A stretch of DNA of 64,000 nucleotides. Source: Acidimicrobiia bacterium (GTDB lineage Bacteria > Acidobacteriota > Vicinamibacteria > Vicinamibacterales > CAVVIG01). The notes under the pieces are model-generated. The model made no database searches and had not been told where the DNA came from. It was given only the letters and a program-made list of their open reading frames with translations. The position numbers and the translations under genes were made by a program. Each line of letters starts with the position of its first letter. The stretch's first letter is position 1. This document shows, piece after piece, positions 30,957-39,041 of the stretch. The stretch lies in contig VFZL01000008.1 of the NCBI GenBank assembly GCA_016871175.1, positions 81,141 to 145,140 on the forward strand, written 5' to 3'.

Positions 30957-31386
30957 CACCGCGGGGCCGCCGCAACCGACTGGGCTGGTCCTCAAACCGC
31001 GGGTAGTCGCGCAGGGACTACGTTTACCTCGACCGTCCGGGACGGTCGCCTTGAACGTAGCCACATCTGCGTATCTCATTACTTAACAGTGTTGAGTTTC
31101 GGTAAACCCAATCAGGACAGTCCGTTGCGGCGCCTGCCGCGAGTGCGGTTGATGCCGCAGCGCTTGGCCGAGGTCCTGATGGACGTGACGTAACTCCGGT
31201 CTGTCCAACACAACAGGCTCGCTCAGAATCTCGGCGTGCGCCCGAAAGTCGTGGCCGCTGCGGTGAGATCGTTTCAACGTCTCCGATGGAGAGGCTTCGT
31301 GCGCGCTCGGAGCGCCCGCCCTTCTTGAGCTGGGTCAGAAGGTCCTGGGCAATGGCTGATTGCGCGCCGTCCCGCCACGCCCGCGG
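30957..31386. other. Gap with no confident gene; contains a strong hairpin
   Basis: The minus frame 31083-31277 translates to a His/Arg-rich string without known motifs and I do not call it a gene. The main structure is the two-part stem at 31018-31060. Confidence 0.4.
31018..31060. repeat. Two-part hairpin
   Basis: Outer stem CTACGTT (31018-31024) pairs with AACGTAG (31054-31060). Inner stem CGACCGT (31030-31036) pairs with ACGGTCG (31042-31048) around a 5-base loop, with 5-base strands between the two stems. It lies between the toxin-antitoxin/VOC region (+) and the DinB gene (-). Candidate terminator or structured element; no T-tract. Confidence 0.4.
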
Positions 31387-31828
31387 TTAAGACGCGCCCG
31401 ACTCGGCCGTGGGCGGCCACGCGCCGATCCGCTGTCGCCAATGCCACGATCTTGCCCAGGTGATAGGCGTTATGGACCGCTACACAGTTCAGCTCGTCGG
31501 CGAGTGTCGTGCCCGGCTCCACCTCGAGCGCCAACCGTTCAGGCGCCTCCCCCAGCGCTGCCGCCGCGCGAGCGCCGTCCATGAACACCCGCACCAAGTC
31601 GTGCCATTCGCGCTCATGCTCCGGCGCTGCGCTCGGGAACCTGTCGCCGGCCGGACCGCCCGGCCTGATGATGCTCTGCTGGTACCCCACAACGTGCCAC
31701 AGCTCCTCGTAGATCGAGTGCGAGGTTCCGTCCGGGCGTCGCGTGACTTGCTCGAGCGTGAGCCCTGACAACAGGTGGGCTCGCGCGGGAAACTCGCCGA
31801 CCAGAAACAGATGTTCGAGGATATGCAT
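31387..31828 (-). pseudogene. DinB-family protein with a one-base frameshift
   Basis: From the ATG at 31828 the frame reads as a DinB/YfiT-like four-helix protein: 'MHILEHLFLVGEFPARAHLL', 'SIYEELWHVVGYQQ' (metal His), 'EREWHDLVRVFMDGARAA' and 'VAVHNAYHLGKIVAL' (metal His residues). Right after 'KIVAL' an extra base at 31438-31439 throws the frame off and it runs on as nonsense to 31274. Removing it restores 'RQRIGAWPPTAESGAS' and a stop at 31387, the normal DinB end at about 147 residues. All metal ligands precede the shift, so partial function is possible. Sequencing error is the main alternative. Confidence 0.75.
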
Positions 31829-32027
31829 CGAATCGATCCCATTCTTACTGTGCTCGTCACCGCGACCACGAGAGCCGCTCAACGGGCCAGCTTACGCGCG
31901 CCGGAAAGCGGCGCGAGAGCGGCCCGGCGGGCGTCGCGTGCACTGCCGTCCTCAGCCAGTCTGAGCGATGGGTTCTCGGCGTGTTCTGAGCGGATTGCTG
32001 GTGGTCATCGGCGTCGTGGAGGAACGG

Positions 32028-32240
32028 TTAGTGCACCACCTCGCCGTCGCCGCTCTCGTTGTCCCATTGCCCGAGGTGCGGGAGCTCGAGCCGCCGCACC
32101 TCCTGAATTGCCGCATTGAGGGCCTCGCAGGCGCCTCGACCTCGTCTCTGGCTGCGGCACGCGCGCTCCAACGCTCGAAGTGTTCGCAGAACCCGCGCCC
32201 GGTCGAATCGCTGGCCGCAGCAGTGCTCGCAGAAGCTCAT
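32028..32240 (-). CDS. Small hypothetical protein with an N-terminal CxxC
   Basis: 70 residues beginning 'MSFCEHCCGQRFDRARVL', which looks like half of a zinc ribbon, then a helical Arg-rich part and an acidic tail ('WDNESGDGEVVH'). Third codon positions are GC-rich as in neighbouring genes. It sits among gene remnants with no partner. I do not recognise it; it could be a fragment. Confidence 0.3.
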   Translation of the reverse strand: MSFCEHCCGQRFDRARVLRTLRALERACRSQRRGRGACEALNAAIQEVRRLELPHLGQWDNESGDGEVVH

Positions 32241-32291
32241 GACTCAATCATGCCTCATCCGGCAGTCTCTCTCCTAACGTTGACTAGAAGG

Positions 32292-32402
32292 CGATGCTTC
32301 GATTTAGCGATCGAACTCGACCCGAGTAACGCGCGCGCGTTCACAAAGCGCGGCGCGCTCCGCGTAGCCGACGCTTGCGGGGCCCCGTCGAGCTACGCGT
32401 GA
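32292..32402 (+). pseudogene. Tetratricopeptide-repeat remnant
   Basis: The frame encodes 'DLAIELDPSNARAFTKRGALRVA', a clear TPR unit, then unrelated residues and a stop. Upstream codons in the same frame are not TPR-like. A single repeat with no start is best read as debris of a larger TPR protein. Confidence 0.5.
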
Positions 32403-32512
32403 CGACACTCAGCTGCTCGCGCTCTTCACGTGCTTGAAGCCCAAGGACGTATGTGAGGAGCGAGGCCGACCTCTGCGGATGCGAGGTCGACCTTGATGAG
32501 GGCACAGCCCGA

Positions 32513-34027
32513 TCACCTGCAGACTGACGAGTCGACAGTGATGCTGTGTCGCATCATGGTCGCGTTGTTCCAGGGCTCGATGTCGTTGTCGAAGAGGTTC
32601 GCTCCGGTCTTGACGTCGTAGGTAATGGCGCGCACGAACACATAGAGCGTCTCGCCGCTCGAGATGCTGCCGGGCAGTCGGAAGTTGTTCCCGATAGTCG
32701 CGCAGTCTGCGGCCTTCACAGTGAACTGGCGGATGTCAGGCGACTGCGTGTCGCTGCCATCCCTGACGTTCAGTTGCTTGTCCTTTGAGAACCACACCTG
32801 GGACTTTACGAGCACGTCCTTCAGCGACGTGTGGTTGTTGAGCGAATAGCGAAGCTGGATGTCGCCACTTGGGCACACCTTCTGCGATACCCGGGGATAC
32901 GACGTTCCGGCCGTGTTGACCGCGCAGAACACGGTATCGCCCTTCACGCGATCGGCCCAGCTGTCGCCCCGGCTCGAGACCTTGCAGTAGGCTAGTTGCA
33001 TCGCGTTCTTGGCATCTTCGCAGGCGCGAAGCGCATCCTGTGCAGTGGCGAGCGCCTGGAACAGATCGGCAAACTCCCCCTTGAAGATGTTTTCGGCCGG
33101 GAAGTCCGCGCCGATGGGCAGGCCCGTGGCCTGGCTCACCGCTCGTGCCGCGGCATCGACCTGAGCGATCTGCGTCGTGCAGGTGTCGAACTGCTGTTCG
33201 GCGGACTTGTACCACGTGGCGGTCGCCGACACGTCGAGCGGCCTGGGCACACCGGCCTTGAGATATAACGCCAGGATACCGGCCGTGTCGTCGGGCAACA
33301 GGCGCGTCTTCAAGATATGGTTCGGTCCGCGGAACCACGTTCTGAAGTTCTGCGCCATCACCGCGTAGCTGTCGTCCGGGTGCGCGAGTCCAACGGCATG
33401 ACCCATCTCGTGGGTCAGAATGCCGCCGAACGTGCGGGGAAGGGCGCTGCCGATCTTGTTGGGCTGAGCGGCTGTGTAGAACGCGCGACCGTCCACGTCG
33501 TTCGAGTCGGGCGGACCGAAGATCCAGTTGAAGTCCTTCCGAAACGAAATATGCGCGCGGGTTCGCGTGCAGCCATCCGCCGGATTGGGTGACATCCATG
33601 CCTCCGGACCGGACGTGCCCGCCCCGGTGCTGGTGAACCCGACCACAATCGTCTGGCCTCCGTAGTTCTCGGACCCGGGGGCGCCCAGATCGCTATCGCC
33701 GGTGATCCCGGACTCGAGTACGAGCTCCAGGCTGCTGCCCGGGATCGCGTTGAACAGCGCGATCACCGCCTTGATGTCGGCGTCGAGCCGAACCAGGTCG
33801 GCAAGCGACGAGCCCCCACCGCGTGTGTTGAGGTAGTCGAGCACGCTGTCGCCGAGCAGGCGCACCTTGACCGGGCTCGAGGTATTCCACTTCTGTCCCG
33901 TACTACACGCCGACGTCTGGAGCACATAGGCCGAAGCGGGTATGGGAACACTCGCCAGTGCGGCTGCCGCTGCGATCAGTATGAGTGCCCAGCGCACGTG
34001 CCTCAGACGGTTGTCGAACGTTTTCAT
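32513..34027 (-). CDS. Secreted metzincin-type zinc metalloprotease
   Basis: 504 residues with a signal peptide ending at about 'PIPASA'. The extended zinc motif 'HEMGHAVGLAH' (His206, Glu207, His210, His216) followed by Met224 in 'YAVMAQN' as the Met-turn places it among matrixin-like metzincins (M10/M57 style). The N-terminal part before the site has a pro-domain-sized beta-rich region. The C-terminal 250 residues contain scattered Cys (probable disulfides) and a possible binding domain. It has no neighbour on its strand and lies between two toxin-antitoxin modules. A role in extracellular proteolysis is likely. Confidence 0.8.
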   Translation of the reverse strand: MKTFDNRLRHVRWALILIAAAAALASVPIPASAYVLQTSACSTGQKWNTSSPVKVRLLGDSVLDYLNTRGGGSSLADLVRLDADIKAVIALFNAIPGSSLELVLESGITGDSDLGAPGSENYGGQTIVVGFTSTGAGTSGPEAWMSPNPADGCTRTRAHISFRKDFNWIFGPPDSNDVDGRAFYTAAQPNKIGSALPRTFGGILTHEMGHAVGLAHPDDSYAVMAQNFRTWFRGPNHILKTRLLPDDTAGILALYLKAGVPRPLDVSATATWYKSAEQQFDTCTTQIAQVDAAARAVSQATGLPIGADFPAENIFKGEFADLFQALATAQDALRACEDAKNAMQLAYCKVSSRGDSWADRVKGDTVFCAVNTAGTSYPRVSQKVCPSGDIQLRYSLNNHTSLKDVLVKSQVWFSKDKQLNVRDGSDTQSPDIRQFTVKAADCATIGNNFRLPGSISSGETLYVFVRAITYDVKTGANLFDNDIEPWNNATMMRHSITVDSSVCR

Positions 34028-34131
34028 CGAACTGCCTCCTCTTGTCTGGGAAGACGGAGAATGCTGACGAAACCGGACACACGAGGAAGCACGAAGATGG
34101 TCGGCTACAATTCGGCGATCAGGAGGCGGGC

Positions 34132-34302
34132 ATGGCGTCCGATCTCAACGTCAACGGCAGACAACAGGCCGTCGATGCAGACCCGCCGACGCCGCTGCTC
34201 TGTGGTTCTCGACTACCACCTGGGCTGACGAGCACCAAGTTCAGCTGCGGCATCGGCACGTCAACAACGTCGCGTCATCCGGCATGCTGGAGCCGAAACT
34301 GA
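34132..34302 (+). pseudogene. 2Fe-2S oxidoreductase small-subunit remnant
   Basis: An ATG with AGGAGG 5 bases upstream (34121-34126) starts 'SDLNVNGRQQAVDADPPTPLL', and then 'LTSTKFSCGIG' appears. This matches the N-terminus of isoquinoline/xanthine dehydrogenase-type (2Fe-2S) subunits (…LNVNG…D.PLL…LTGTKFGCG.G.CGACTV). Between these blocks the frame slips, and the Cys-rich cluster loop after 'CGIG' is lost. About 57 codons remain; no molybdopterin subunit follows. Confidence 0.65.
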
Positions 34303-34463
34303 CGGCCAGCTCACCTGATCAGACCCGCCGTGGCGGTGAACCGCGCGACGCGGCTCTCCGCGGCTTACGCGCGTTCTTCGATTCGCCGACTCGACGGCTT
34401 GGGCGCGAATGTCGTGCGAGCAGGGCTCTGCCGAGCCATACCTGTATGACATAATCGTATGGT

Positions 34464-34682
34464 ATGAAGAAGACGCTGCACATCGACGCGGCGCTCCTGC
34501 GCGATGCGCGATCCGTCAGCGGCGCTAAGACCGATACGGACACCGTGCGACTGGGGCTCGAAGCACTGGTCCGGCAAGGCGCGTACGAGCGCCTGCGGGC
34601 GTTGCGTGGCACGGAGCCGCGGGCTGCTGACGTGCCCCGTCGTCGAGAGGGCATCAGGCGAGCGAAGCGCTCGGCCGCCTGA
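34464..34682 (+). CDS. VapB-type antitoxin
   Basis: 72 residues. 'MKKTLHIDAALLRDARSVSGAKTDTDTVRLGLEALVRQ' is the ribbon-helix-helix DNA-binding half seen in VapB/DUF2191 antitoxins. The basic tail would wrap the toxin. Its stop shares one base with the PIN toxin start (TGATG), so the two are translationally coupled. A short AT-rich stretch before the start ('CATAATCGTATGGT') probably contains the promoter, a likely site of autoregulation. Confidence 0.85.
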   Translation: MKKTLHIDAALLRDARSVSGAKTDTDTVRLGLEALVRQGAYERLRALRGTEPRAADVPRRREGIRRAKRSAA

Positions 34683-35062
34683 TGGTCGTCCTCGTCGACA
34701 CGTCCATCTGGATTCGCTTCCTAGCGGGCCGCTCACCCTACGCACCGGCGCTCGACGATCTTCTGCATCGAGGCGAGGTCAGCGGCCATGACTTCGTGTA
34801 TGGCGAGTTGCTTATCGGTGACAAAGGGGGACGCCAAGCGTTGCTCCAGGACTTCGAGCTGATGCATCAGGCGCCGCTGGTGCTCCATCGGGACGTGGTG
34901 GCGTTCGTCCGCCAACGACGCCTGCACGGCCGGGGCGTCGGCTGGATCGACGCACACCTGCTCGCCTCGGCCTTGGTGGGACGCCTCACCGTATGGACTG
35001 CTGACCCGCGGCTCGCCGTTGTCGCTGGAGAACTGGGTATCTCGTACGACTGGCAGGCCTGA
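34682..35062 (+). CDS. VapC-type PIN-domain ribonuclease toxin
   Basis: 126 residues, typical VapC length. The four acidic PIN residues are present: Asp6 ('VLVDTSIW'), Glu42 ('YGELLIG'), Asp90 ('GVGWIDAHLLASA') and Asp108 ('VWTADPRL'). It should cleave RNA in a Mg-dependent way and be held inactive by the VapB encoded immediately upstream. It appears intact although genes on both sides are degraded. Confidence 0.9.
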   Translation: MVVLVDTSIWIRFLAGRSPYAPALDDLLHRGEVSGHDFVYGELLIGDKGGRQALLQDFELMHQAPLVLHRDVVAFVRQRRLHGRGVGWIDAHLLASALVGRLTVWTADPRLAVVAGELGISYDWQA

Positions 35063-35159
35063 CTGGTTGCTAGCGGAGTTCCTGAACACGCTTGACTTGA
35101 GATGATGCAGGCGGCGTCGCAGGAATTGGTCCAGCGGCCTGGTGAAAGGAAACTGAGAG

Positions 35160-35327
35160 ATCGGCAAGGGACGATGGGAAGCTTTCAGCGACGGCGTGAT
35201 CGCGATCATCATCACCATCATGGTGCTGGAGATGAAGGTGCCACGCGGCGCCGAGTGTGCCGCGCTCGAGCCGTGGATCCCGGTGTTCTTGAGCTACGTG
35301 ATGAGCTTCGTGTATCTCGGTATCTAG
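35160..35327 (+). pseudogene. TMEM175/DUF1211 channel remnant
   Basis: The frame reads 'GKGRWEAFSDGVIAIIITIMVLEMKVPRG' then 'WIPVFLSYVMSFVYLGI' and a TAG where the family has Tyr ('GIYW'). The FSDG motif of the first helix of bacterial TMEM175 potassium channels is clear. The start codon position holds ATC instead of ATG, and everything after the second helix is missing; the sequence changes at once to a VOC fragment. Confidence 0.75.
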
Positions 35328-35590
35328 TGGAGAAGGTGCCCGGCACCATGCCGTACCTCACCTAGGGCGGCACACTGATCGCGTTCCAGAGGGCCGAGGC
35401 GGACCGGCCCAGCCGGGGCAGCGGCATCGATCACATCGGCCTGACCGGACCCGACGTCAAGGCCAAGGGGGGCAAAGACGTTGGCCGAGCCGTTCGTGGT
35501 CAACACGGTCGTGCGCGTCGCCTTCTTTCGGGGCCCCGAGGGGGTGAACGTGGAGCTGTTGCAGCTGCCGCAAGAGACACCCGCGGGTTG
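35327..35590 (+). pseudogene. VOC-family protein remnant
   Basis: Begins 'VEKVPGTMPYLT', then a TAG at 35363 where Tyr is expected, then 'GGTLIAFQRAEADRPSRGSGIDHIGLTGPDVKAK', an internal loss with a frame change, and 'LAEPFVVNTVVRVAFFRGPEGVNVELLQLPQE'. It has at least two independent lesions, so loss of function is certain if the sequence is right. Confidence 0.75.
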
Positions 35591-35654
35591 GCGAAACCGC
35601 CCGGTCGTGGCGGTCCGATCGGGCCGCTCCGGGAAGAGCTGGAGGATTCAGATC

Positions 35655-35790
35655 ATGCGTTGGCTGACAGCAATCGAGATCGCGGGATCGGTTGCGTCGC
35701 GACCTCGGTGCCGGTATCTTCTCACCACGCCTTCTCGAGCGAGTTCGACCCGAATCGCCCGCTGGTGCTGAAGGCGCGGCCCCAGGCGGC
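35655..35790 (+). pseudogene. DUF6152 protein remnant
   Basis: An ATG with GGAGG at 35641-35645 starts 'MRWLTAIEIAG'; after a frame change it continues 'IGCVATSVPVSSHHAFSSEFDPNRPLVLK', the signal peptide and mature N-terminus of a DUF6152 protein. The same HHAFS-EFD motif opens the intact gene at 37658. The remaining two-thirds are absent. Confidence 0.75.
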
Positions 35791-35844
35791 TGTCCGAGCG
35801 GTCTCCTGCGGGCGTACATGAACTGAAGGGACGGAGATTTGGCC

Positions 35845-36780
35845 ATGTCAATTCGCGCTGTTTCGCTCGTGTCAGCCACCGTCGCGGCCCTCGCGCTGCT
35901 GACGGCGTACCCGGCCGCGCAGGCACCGACGGCGTCGTCCGGCGCGGCCGCCGCGAGCAACTGGGTGCCGGCCAAGACACTCGACGGGCAACCCGACATC
36001 CAGGGCATGTGGATCAACTACGATCCGACACCGTTCGAGGTGCCGCTGCCGACCGCGGCCCGTGGCGGCGGCGGTGGCGGCGGCGTGGGACCGTCGACCG
36101 ACTTCGACGACACCGCGCCGCGGCGTGTGCCGCGCCGCCGATCCATGGTCGTGGATCCGCCGAGCGGCCGCGTGCCGGTGCTGCCGTGGGCCGAGGCCAA
36201 GCGGGCCGACGATCTCGCCAAGATCCAGGACCACTGGGTGCATCAGACGCCGTGGGACCGCTGCATCACGCGCGGGGGCTCCCCCGGCGGCATGTTCCCC
36301 GGTGCGTACGGCAACGGCTACCGCATCGTGCAGTCGCGCGGCACCGTGGCGATCCTGTACGAGATGATCCACGAACTGCGCATCATTCACGTCGACGGCC
36401 GCCCGCCGATCTCGCCGAAGATCAGACAGTGGAACGGTGACTCCCGCGGGCGCTGGGAAGGCAACACCCTCGTCGTCAACGTTGGGAACTACCACGACCG
36501 TGGGACGATTGCCAGCAACGCGGCGAGCGGGCGCATCCGCGGCATCCCGCACACCGCCGATCTGCAGGTGGTCGAGCGCTTCACCATCGTCGACAAAGAC
36601 ACCCTCAACTACCGGGTGACGATCACAGATCCGAAGGTGTACTCCTCGCCCTGGACGGTGGAGATGCCGCTCATCCGCGACGACAGCTATCAGATGTTCG
36701 AATACGCCTGCCACGAAGGCAACCGCGCCATGCCGAACACGCTCAGCGCCGGCCGCGCGCTCGAGAAGCAGCAGAAGTAA
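35845..36780 (+). CDS. Secreted protein of an Acidobacteria-expanded family (RWEGNTLVV motif)
   Basis: About 311 residues from the ATG at 35845, which has GGAG 8 bases upstream. The signal peptide ends near 'AYPAAQA'. The mature protein has 'DGQPDIQGMWINYD', a Gly-rich loop, and a conserved core 'GRWEGNTLVVNVGNYHDRGTI' with 'VVERFTIVDKDTLNYRVTITDPKVYSSPWTVEMPL'. I know this core only as a recurring secreted family without assigned function. The next gene encodes a paralogue, and a DUF6152 protein follows, all on one strand with short gaps. Confidence 0.65.
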   Translation: MSIRAVSLVSATVAALALLTAYPAAQAPTASSGAAAASNWVPAKTLDGQPDIQGMWINYDPTPFEVPLPTAARGGGGGGGVGPSTDFDDTAPRRVPRRRSMVVDPPSGRVPVLPWAEAKRADDLAKIQDHWVHQTPWDRCITRGGSPGGMFPGAYGNGYRIVQSRGTVAILYEMIHELRIIHVDGRPPISPKIRQWNGDSRGRWEGNTLVVNVGNYHDRGTIASNAASGRIRGIPHTADLQVVERFTIVDKDTLNYRVTITDPKVYSSPWTVEMPLIRDDSYQMFEYACHEGNRAMPNTLSAGRALEKQQK

Positions 36781-36796
36781 GGTGAGGAGCTTCTCG

Positions 36797-37615
36797 ATGC
36801 GCATACCGAAACAACTGGTCGGGGCCGGCTGCGCGCTGGCGGCGGTCGGGCTCGGCATCGTCCTGGTGCAGCCGACCGCGGGTCAGGCGCCCGCCGGCTA
36901 CAAGGGGCCGCGGCTCGCCAACGGCAAGCCGGATCTCAACGGCGTCTGGCAGACGATCAACGCGGCGAACTGGGACCTCGAGCCGCACCCCGGCGCGCCG
37001 TCGCCGGTGCTGGCGTTCGGCGCCGCCGGCGCGGTGCAGCCGGGGCTCGGCGTGGTCGTGGGCAACGAGATTCCCTATCTGCCCGCCGCGCGCGCCAAGA
37101 AGGAGGAGAACGCGCGCAACTGGCTGACGGCCGACCCGGAAGTGAAGTGCTACCTGCCGGGCGTTCCGCGCGCCACCTACATCGGTCACCCGTTCCAGAT
37201 CCTGCAGTCGAACGACTTCGTGCTCATCGGGTATCAGTACGCCAGCGCGAGCCGCAGCATTCCCTTGCGGCCACGCACGGAAGAGGCGCCGGTCAATACC
37301 TGGATGGGCGATTCGGTCGGGCGGTGGGACGGGGACACGCTGGTCGTGGATTCTGAGAGCTTCAACGACGAGACCTGGTTCGATCGAGCCGGCAACTACC
37401 ACAGCGACGCGTTGCGCGTGACCGAACGCTACACGCCGGTCGACAGCAACATCATCCAGTACGAAGCCACGATCGAGGATCCCAAGGTCTTCTCGCGGCC
37501 GTGGATGATCCGGATGCCGATCTACCGCCGCGTCGAACCGAACATCCAGCTGCTCGAGTTCAAATGCGTCGAGTATGTCGAAGAGTTGATGTACGGTCAC
37601 CTGAAGAAGCGATAG
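36797..37615 (+). CDS. Secreted paralogue of the RWEG family
   Basis: 272 residues from the ATG at 36797, with GAGGAG about 7 bases upstream; a GTG at 36782 is the alternative. The signal peptide ends at 'PTAGQAP'. It shares with the preceding protein 'NGKPDLNGVWQT', 'GRWDGDTLVVDSESFND' and 'VTERYTPVDSNIIQYEATIEDPKVFSRPW'. No catalytic motif is evident; it may be a lipid or polymer-binding beta-rich domain. The 16-base gap to the upstream gene indicates an operon. Confidence 0.65.
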   Translation: MRIPKQLVGAGCALAAVGLGIVLVQPTAGQAPAGYKGPRLANGKPDLNGVWQTINAANWDLEPHPGAPSPVLAFGAAGAVQPGLGVVVGNEIPYLPAARAKKEENARNWLTADPEVKCYLPGVPRATYIGHPFQILQSNDFVLIGYQYASASRSIPLRPRTEEAPVNTWMGDSVGRWDGDTLVVDSESFNDETWFDRAGNYHSDALRVTERYTPVDSNIIQYEATIEDPKVFSRPWMIRMPIYRRVEPNIQLLEFKCVEYVEELMYGHLKKR

Positions 37616-37657
37616 CGCTGGCGGTCGCCGAGACGCCCAGCGAGAGGAGATGCGAAC

Positions 37658-38110
37658 GTGAGTACCAAGCGGATTGATGCCCTGCGAGCCGTGGCCGTCG
37701 TGTTGTTCACCGGTCTGGCCCTCGCGGCCGTGTCCACGTCGGTGGCGGCCCACCATGCCTTCTCGGCCGAGTTCGACGGGAGCAAGCCGGTCGTCCTGAA
37801 GGGGACCGTGACCAAGATGGAGTGGCTGAATCCCCACTGCTGGCTCCACATGGACGTCAAGGGGCCGGACGGCAAGGTCGTGACGTGGATGGTCGAAGGC
37901 GGCGCCCCGAACGCGCTCCTGCGGCGTGGCTTCACCAAGAACTCCGTGCCCATCGGCGCGGAGATCGTGGTCGAGGGATTTCGGGCCATCGACGGTTCGA
38001 ATCGCGCCAACGGCCGCGAGCTGACGCTGGCCGACGGCAAGAAGCTGTTCATGGGGTCGTCGGGCACGGGAGCGCCGAGCGACGGACGCGATCCGACAGA
38101 GCGCCGCTGA
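37658..38110 (+). CDS. DUF6152 family secreted protein
   Basis: 150 residues from a GTG with GAGGAG about 9 bases upstream. The signal peptide ends 'TSVAA', leaving mature N-terminus 'HHAFSAEFD'. The body 'VVLKGTVTKMEWLNPHCWLHMDVK' and 'VEGGAPNALLRRGF' matches DUF6152, a small OB-like periplasmic domain of unknown role often found beside copper or oxidoreductase genes. It is 42 bases after the RWEG-family gene. A decayed copy lies at 35655. Confidence 0.8.
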   Translation: MSTKRIDALRAVAVVLFTGLALAAVSTSVAAHHAFSAEFDGSKPVVLKGTVTKMEWLNPHCWLHMDVKGPDGKVVTWMVEGGAPNALLRRGFTKNSVPIGAEIVVEGFRAIDGSNRANGRELTLADGKKLFMGSSGTGAPSDGRDPTERR

Positions 38111-38354
38111 GCATTCAGGCGGTGGACGACCGCGGAGCCTGGCCGCTCCCCGGTCCGGGTGACTTCGCCGACGGTCCGGCTTGCCTGGGGACGCGCGGGC
38201 CCGAGTTCAGCGTACAGTGATGAGGCGCCTGCGCGACCAGCCTGTGGACGCGCTCGACATGGAAGCGCTGATCGCAATCGCGCGTAAGCTCCGCTGAGCC
38301 AGGCGTGCCGGTGAGTTCAGCGAGACAGCCCTTCGGCACGGTAGACTGATCGCC
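38111..38354. other. Gap with no confident gene
   Basis: Only a 25-codon frame (38220-38297, ending 'ALIAIARKLR') stands out and it has no recognised homologue. No promoter or repeat is apparent. Confidence 0.3.
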
Positions 38355-38922
38355 TTGCCGACCTCGACCTCCGCCTCGGGCTCGCGCCTCCACTACGCCT
38401 GGATCGTCGCGGCCGTCACCTTCCTGGTCCTCCTCATCACCGCCGGCGTGCGGGCGACGCCGGGCGTGCTGATAGTGCCGCTCGAGACCGAGTTCGGCTG
38501 GAGCCGCGCGCTCGTCTCGGCAGCCATCGCCGTCAACATCGCCCTCTTCGGTCTCATCGGTCCCTTCGCCGCCTCGGTGATGCGGCACTGGGGGCTGCGA
38601 CGAGTCGTGCTCGCGGCCCTGGCCCTGCTGGCGGGGGCGGTGGCACTGTCGACCCAGATGCGCAACGAATGGCAGCTGGTGCTCGTCTGGGGCGTGCTGG
38701 TCGGCGTCGGCACCGGCGTCACGTCGATGGTGCTCGCGGCGATCGTGGCCACGCGCTGGTTCGACGCCCGGCGCGGCGTGGTGCTCGGCGCGCTCTCGGC
38801 CGCAAACGCCACCGGGTAACTGGTGTTCCTGCCGATGCTGGCGAGTCTGACCGAGGGACGCGGATGGCGTGTCGCCGTTCTCGTCGTGGCCGCGACCGCT
38901 GTCGTCGCGTTCGTCGTTCTCA
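38355..38922 (+). pseudogene. MFS transporter remnant with in-frame stop
   Basis: From a TTG at 38355 the frame encodes the first helices of a major facilitator: 'LHYAWIVAAVTFLVLLITAGVRATPGV', 'EFGWSRALVSAAIAVNIALFGLIGPFAA' and 'WGVLVGVGTGVTSMVLAAIVATRWF'. A TAA at 38817-38819 interrupts 'NATG*LVFLPMLASL', where the family has Gln. The frame then continues 'WRVAVLVVAATAVVAFVV' and ends abruptly against a UspA fragment on the other strand. Only about half of a 12-helix carrier remains. Confidence 0.8.
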
Positions 38923-39041
38923 CCGGTGCGAGACGCGAGGGCAGCCGCGACATCCGCGGCGTCCGCTGCAGGGGGCGTGAAGTCGGACCCGCAGACGATC
39001 ACTGAAGGCTTCGCTTCGGCCGCGTGTTCCCTCGCCATCAT
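38919..39041 (-). pseudogene. Universal stress protein (UspA) 5' remnant
   Basis: An ATG at 39041 overlaps the original stop of the Fe-S protein gene (ATGA) and starts 'KPSVIVCGSDFTPPAADAADVAAALASRTGE', the first strand and helix of a UspA domain. After about 41 codons it collides with the antisense of the truncated MFS gene. The rest of the UspA domain is deleted. Confidence 0.65.

Noticed and set aside
31083..31277. 64-codon minus frame, His/Arg-rich
   Set aside because: No motif, no ribosome binding site and no recognisable relatives; it sits in debris between VOC and DinB.
38220..38297. 25-codon frame ending ALIAIARKLR
   Set aside because: Too short and without a motif or ribosome binding site to call a gene.
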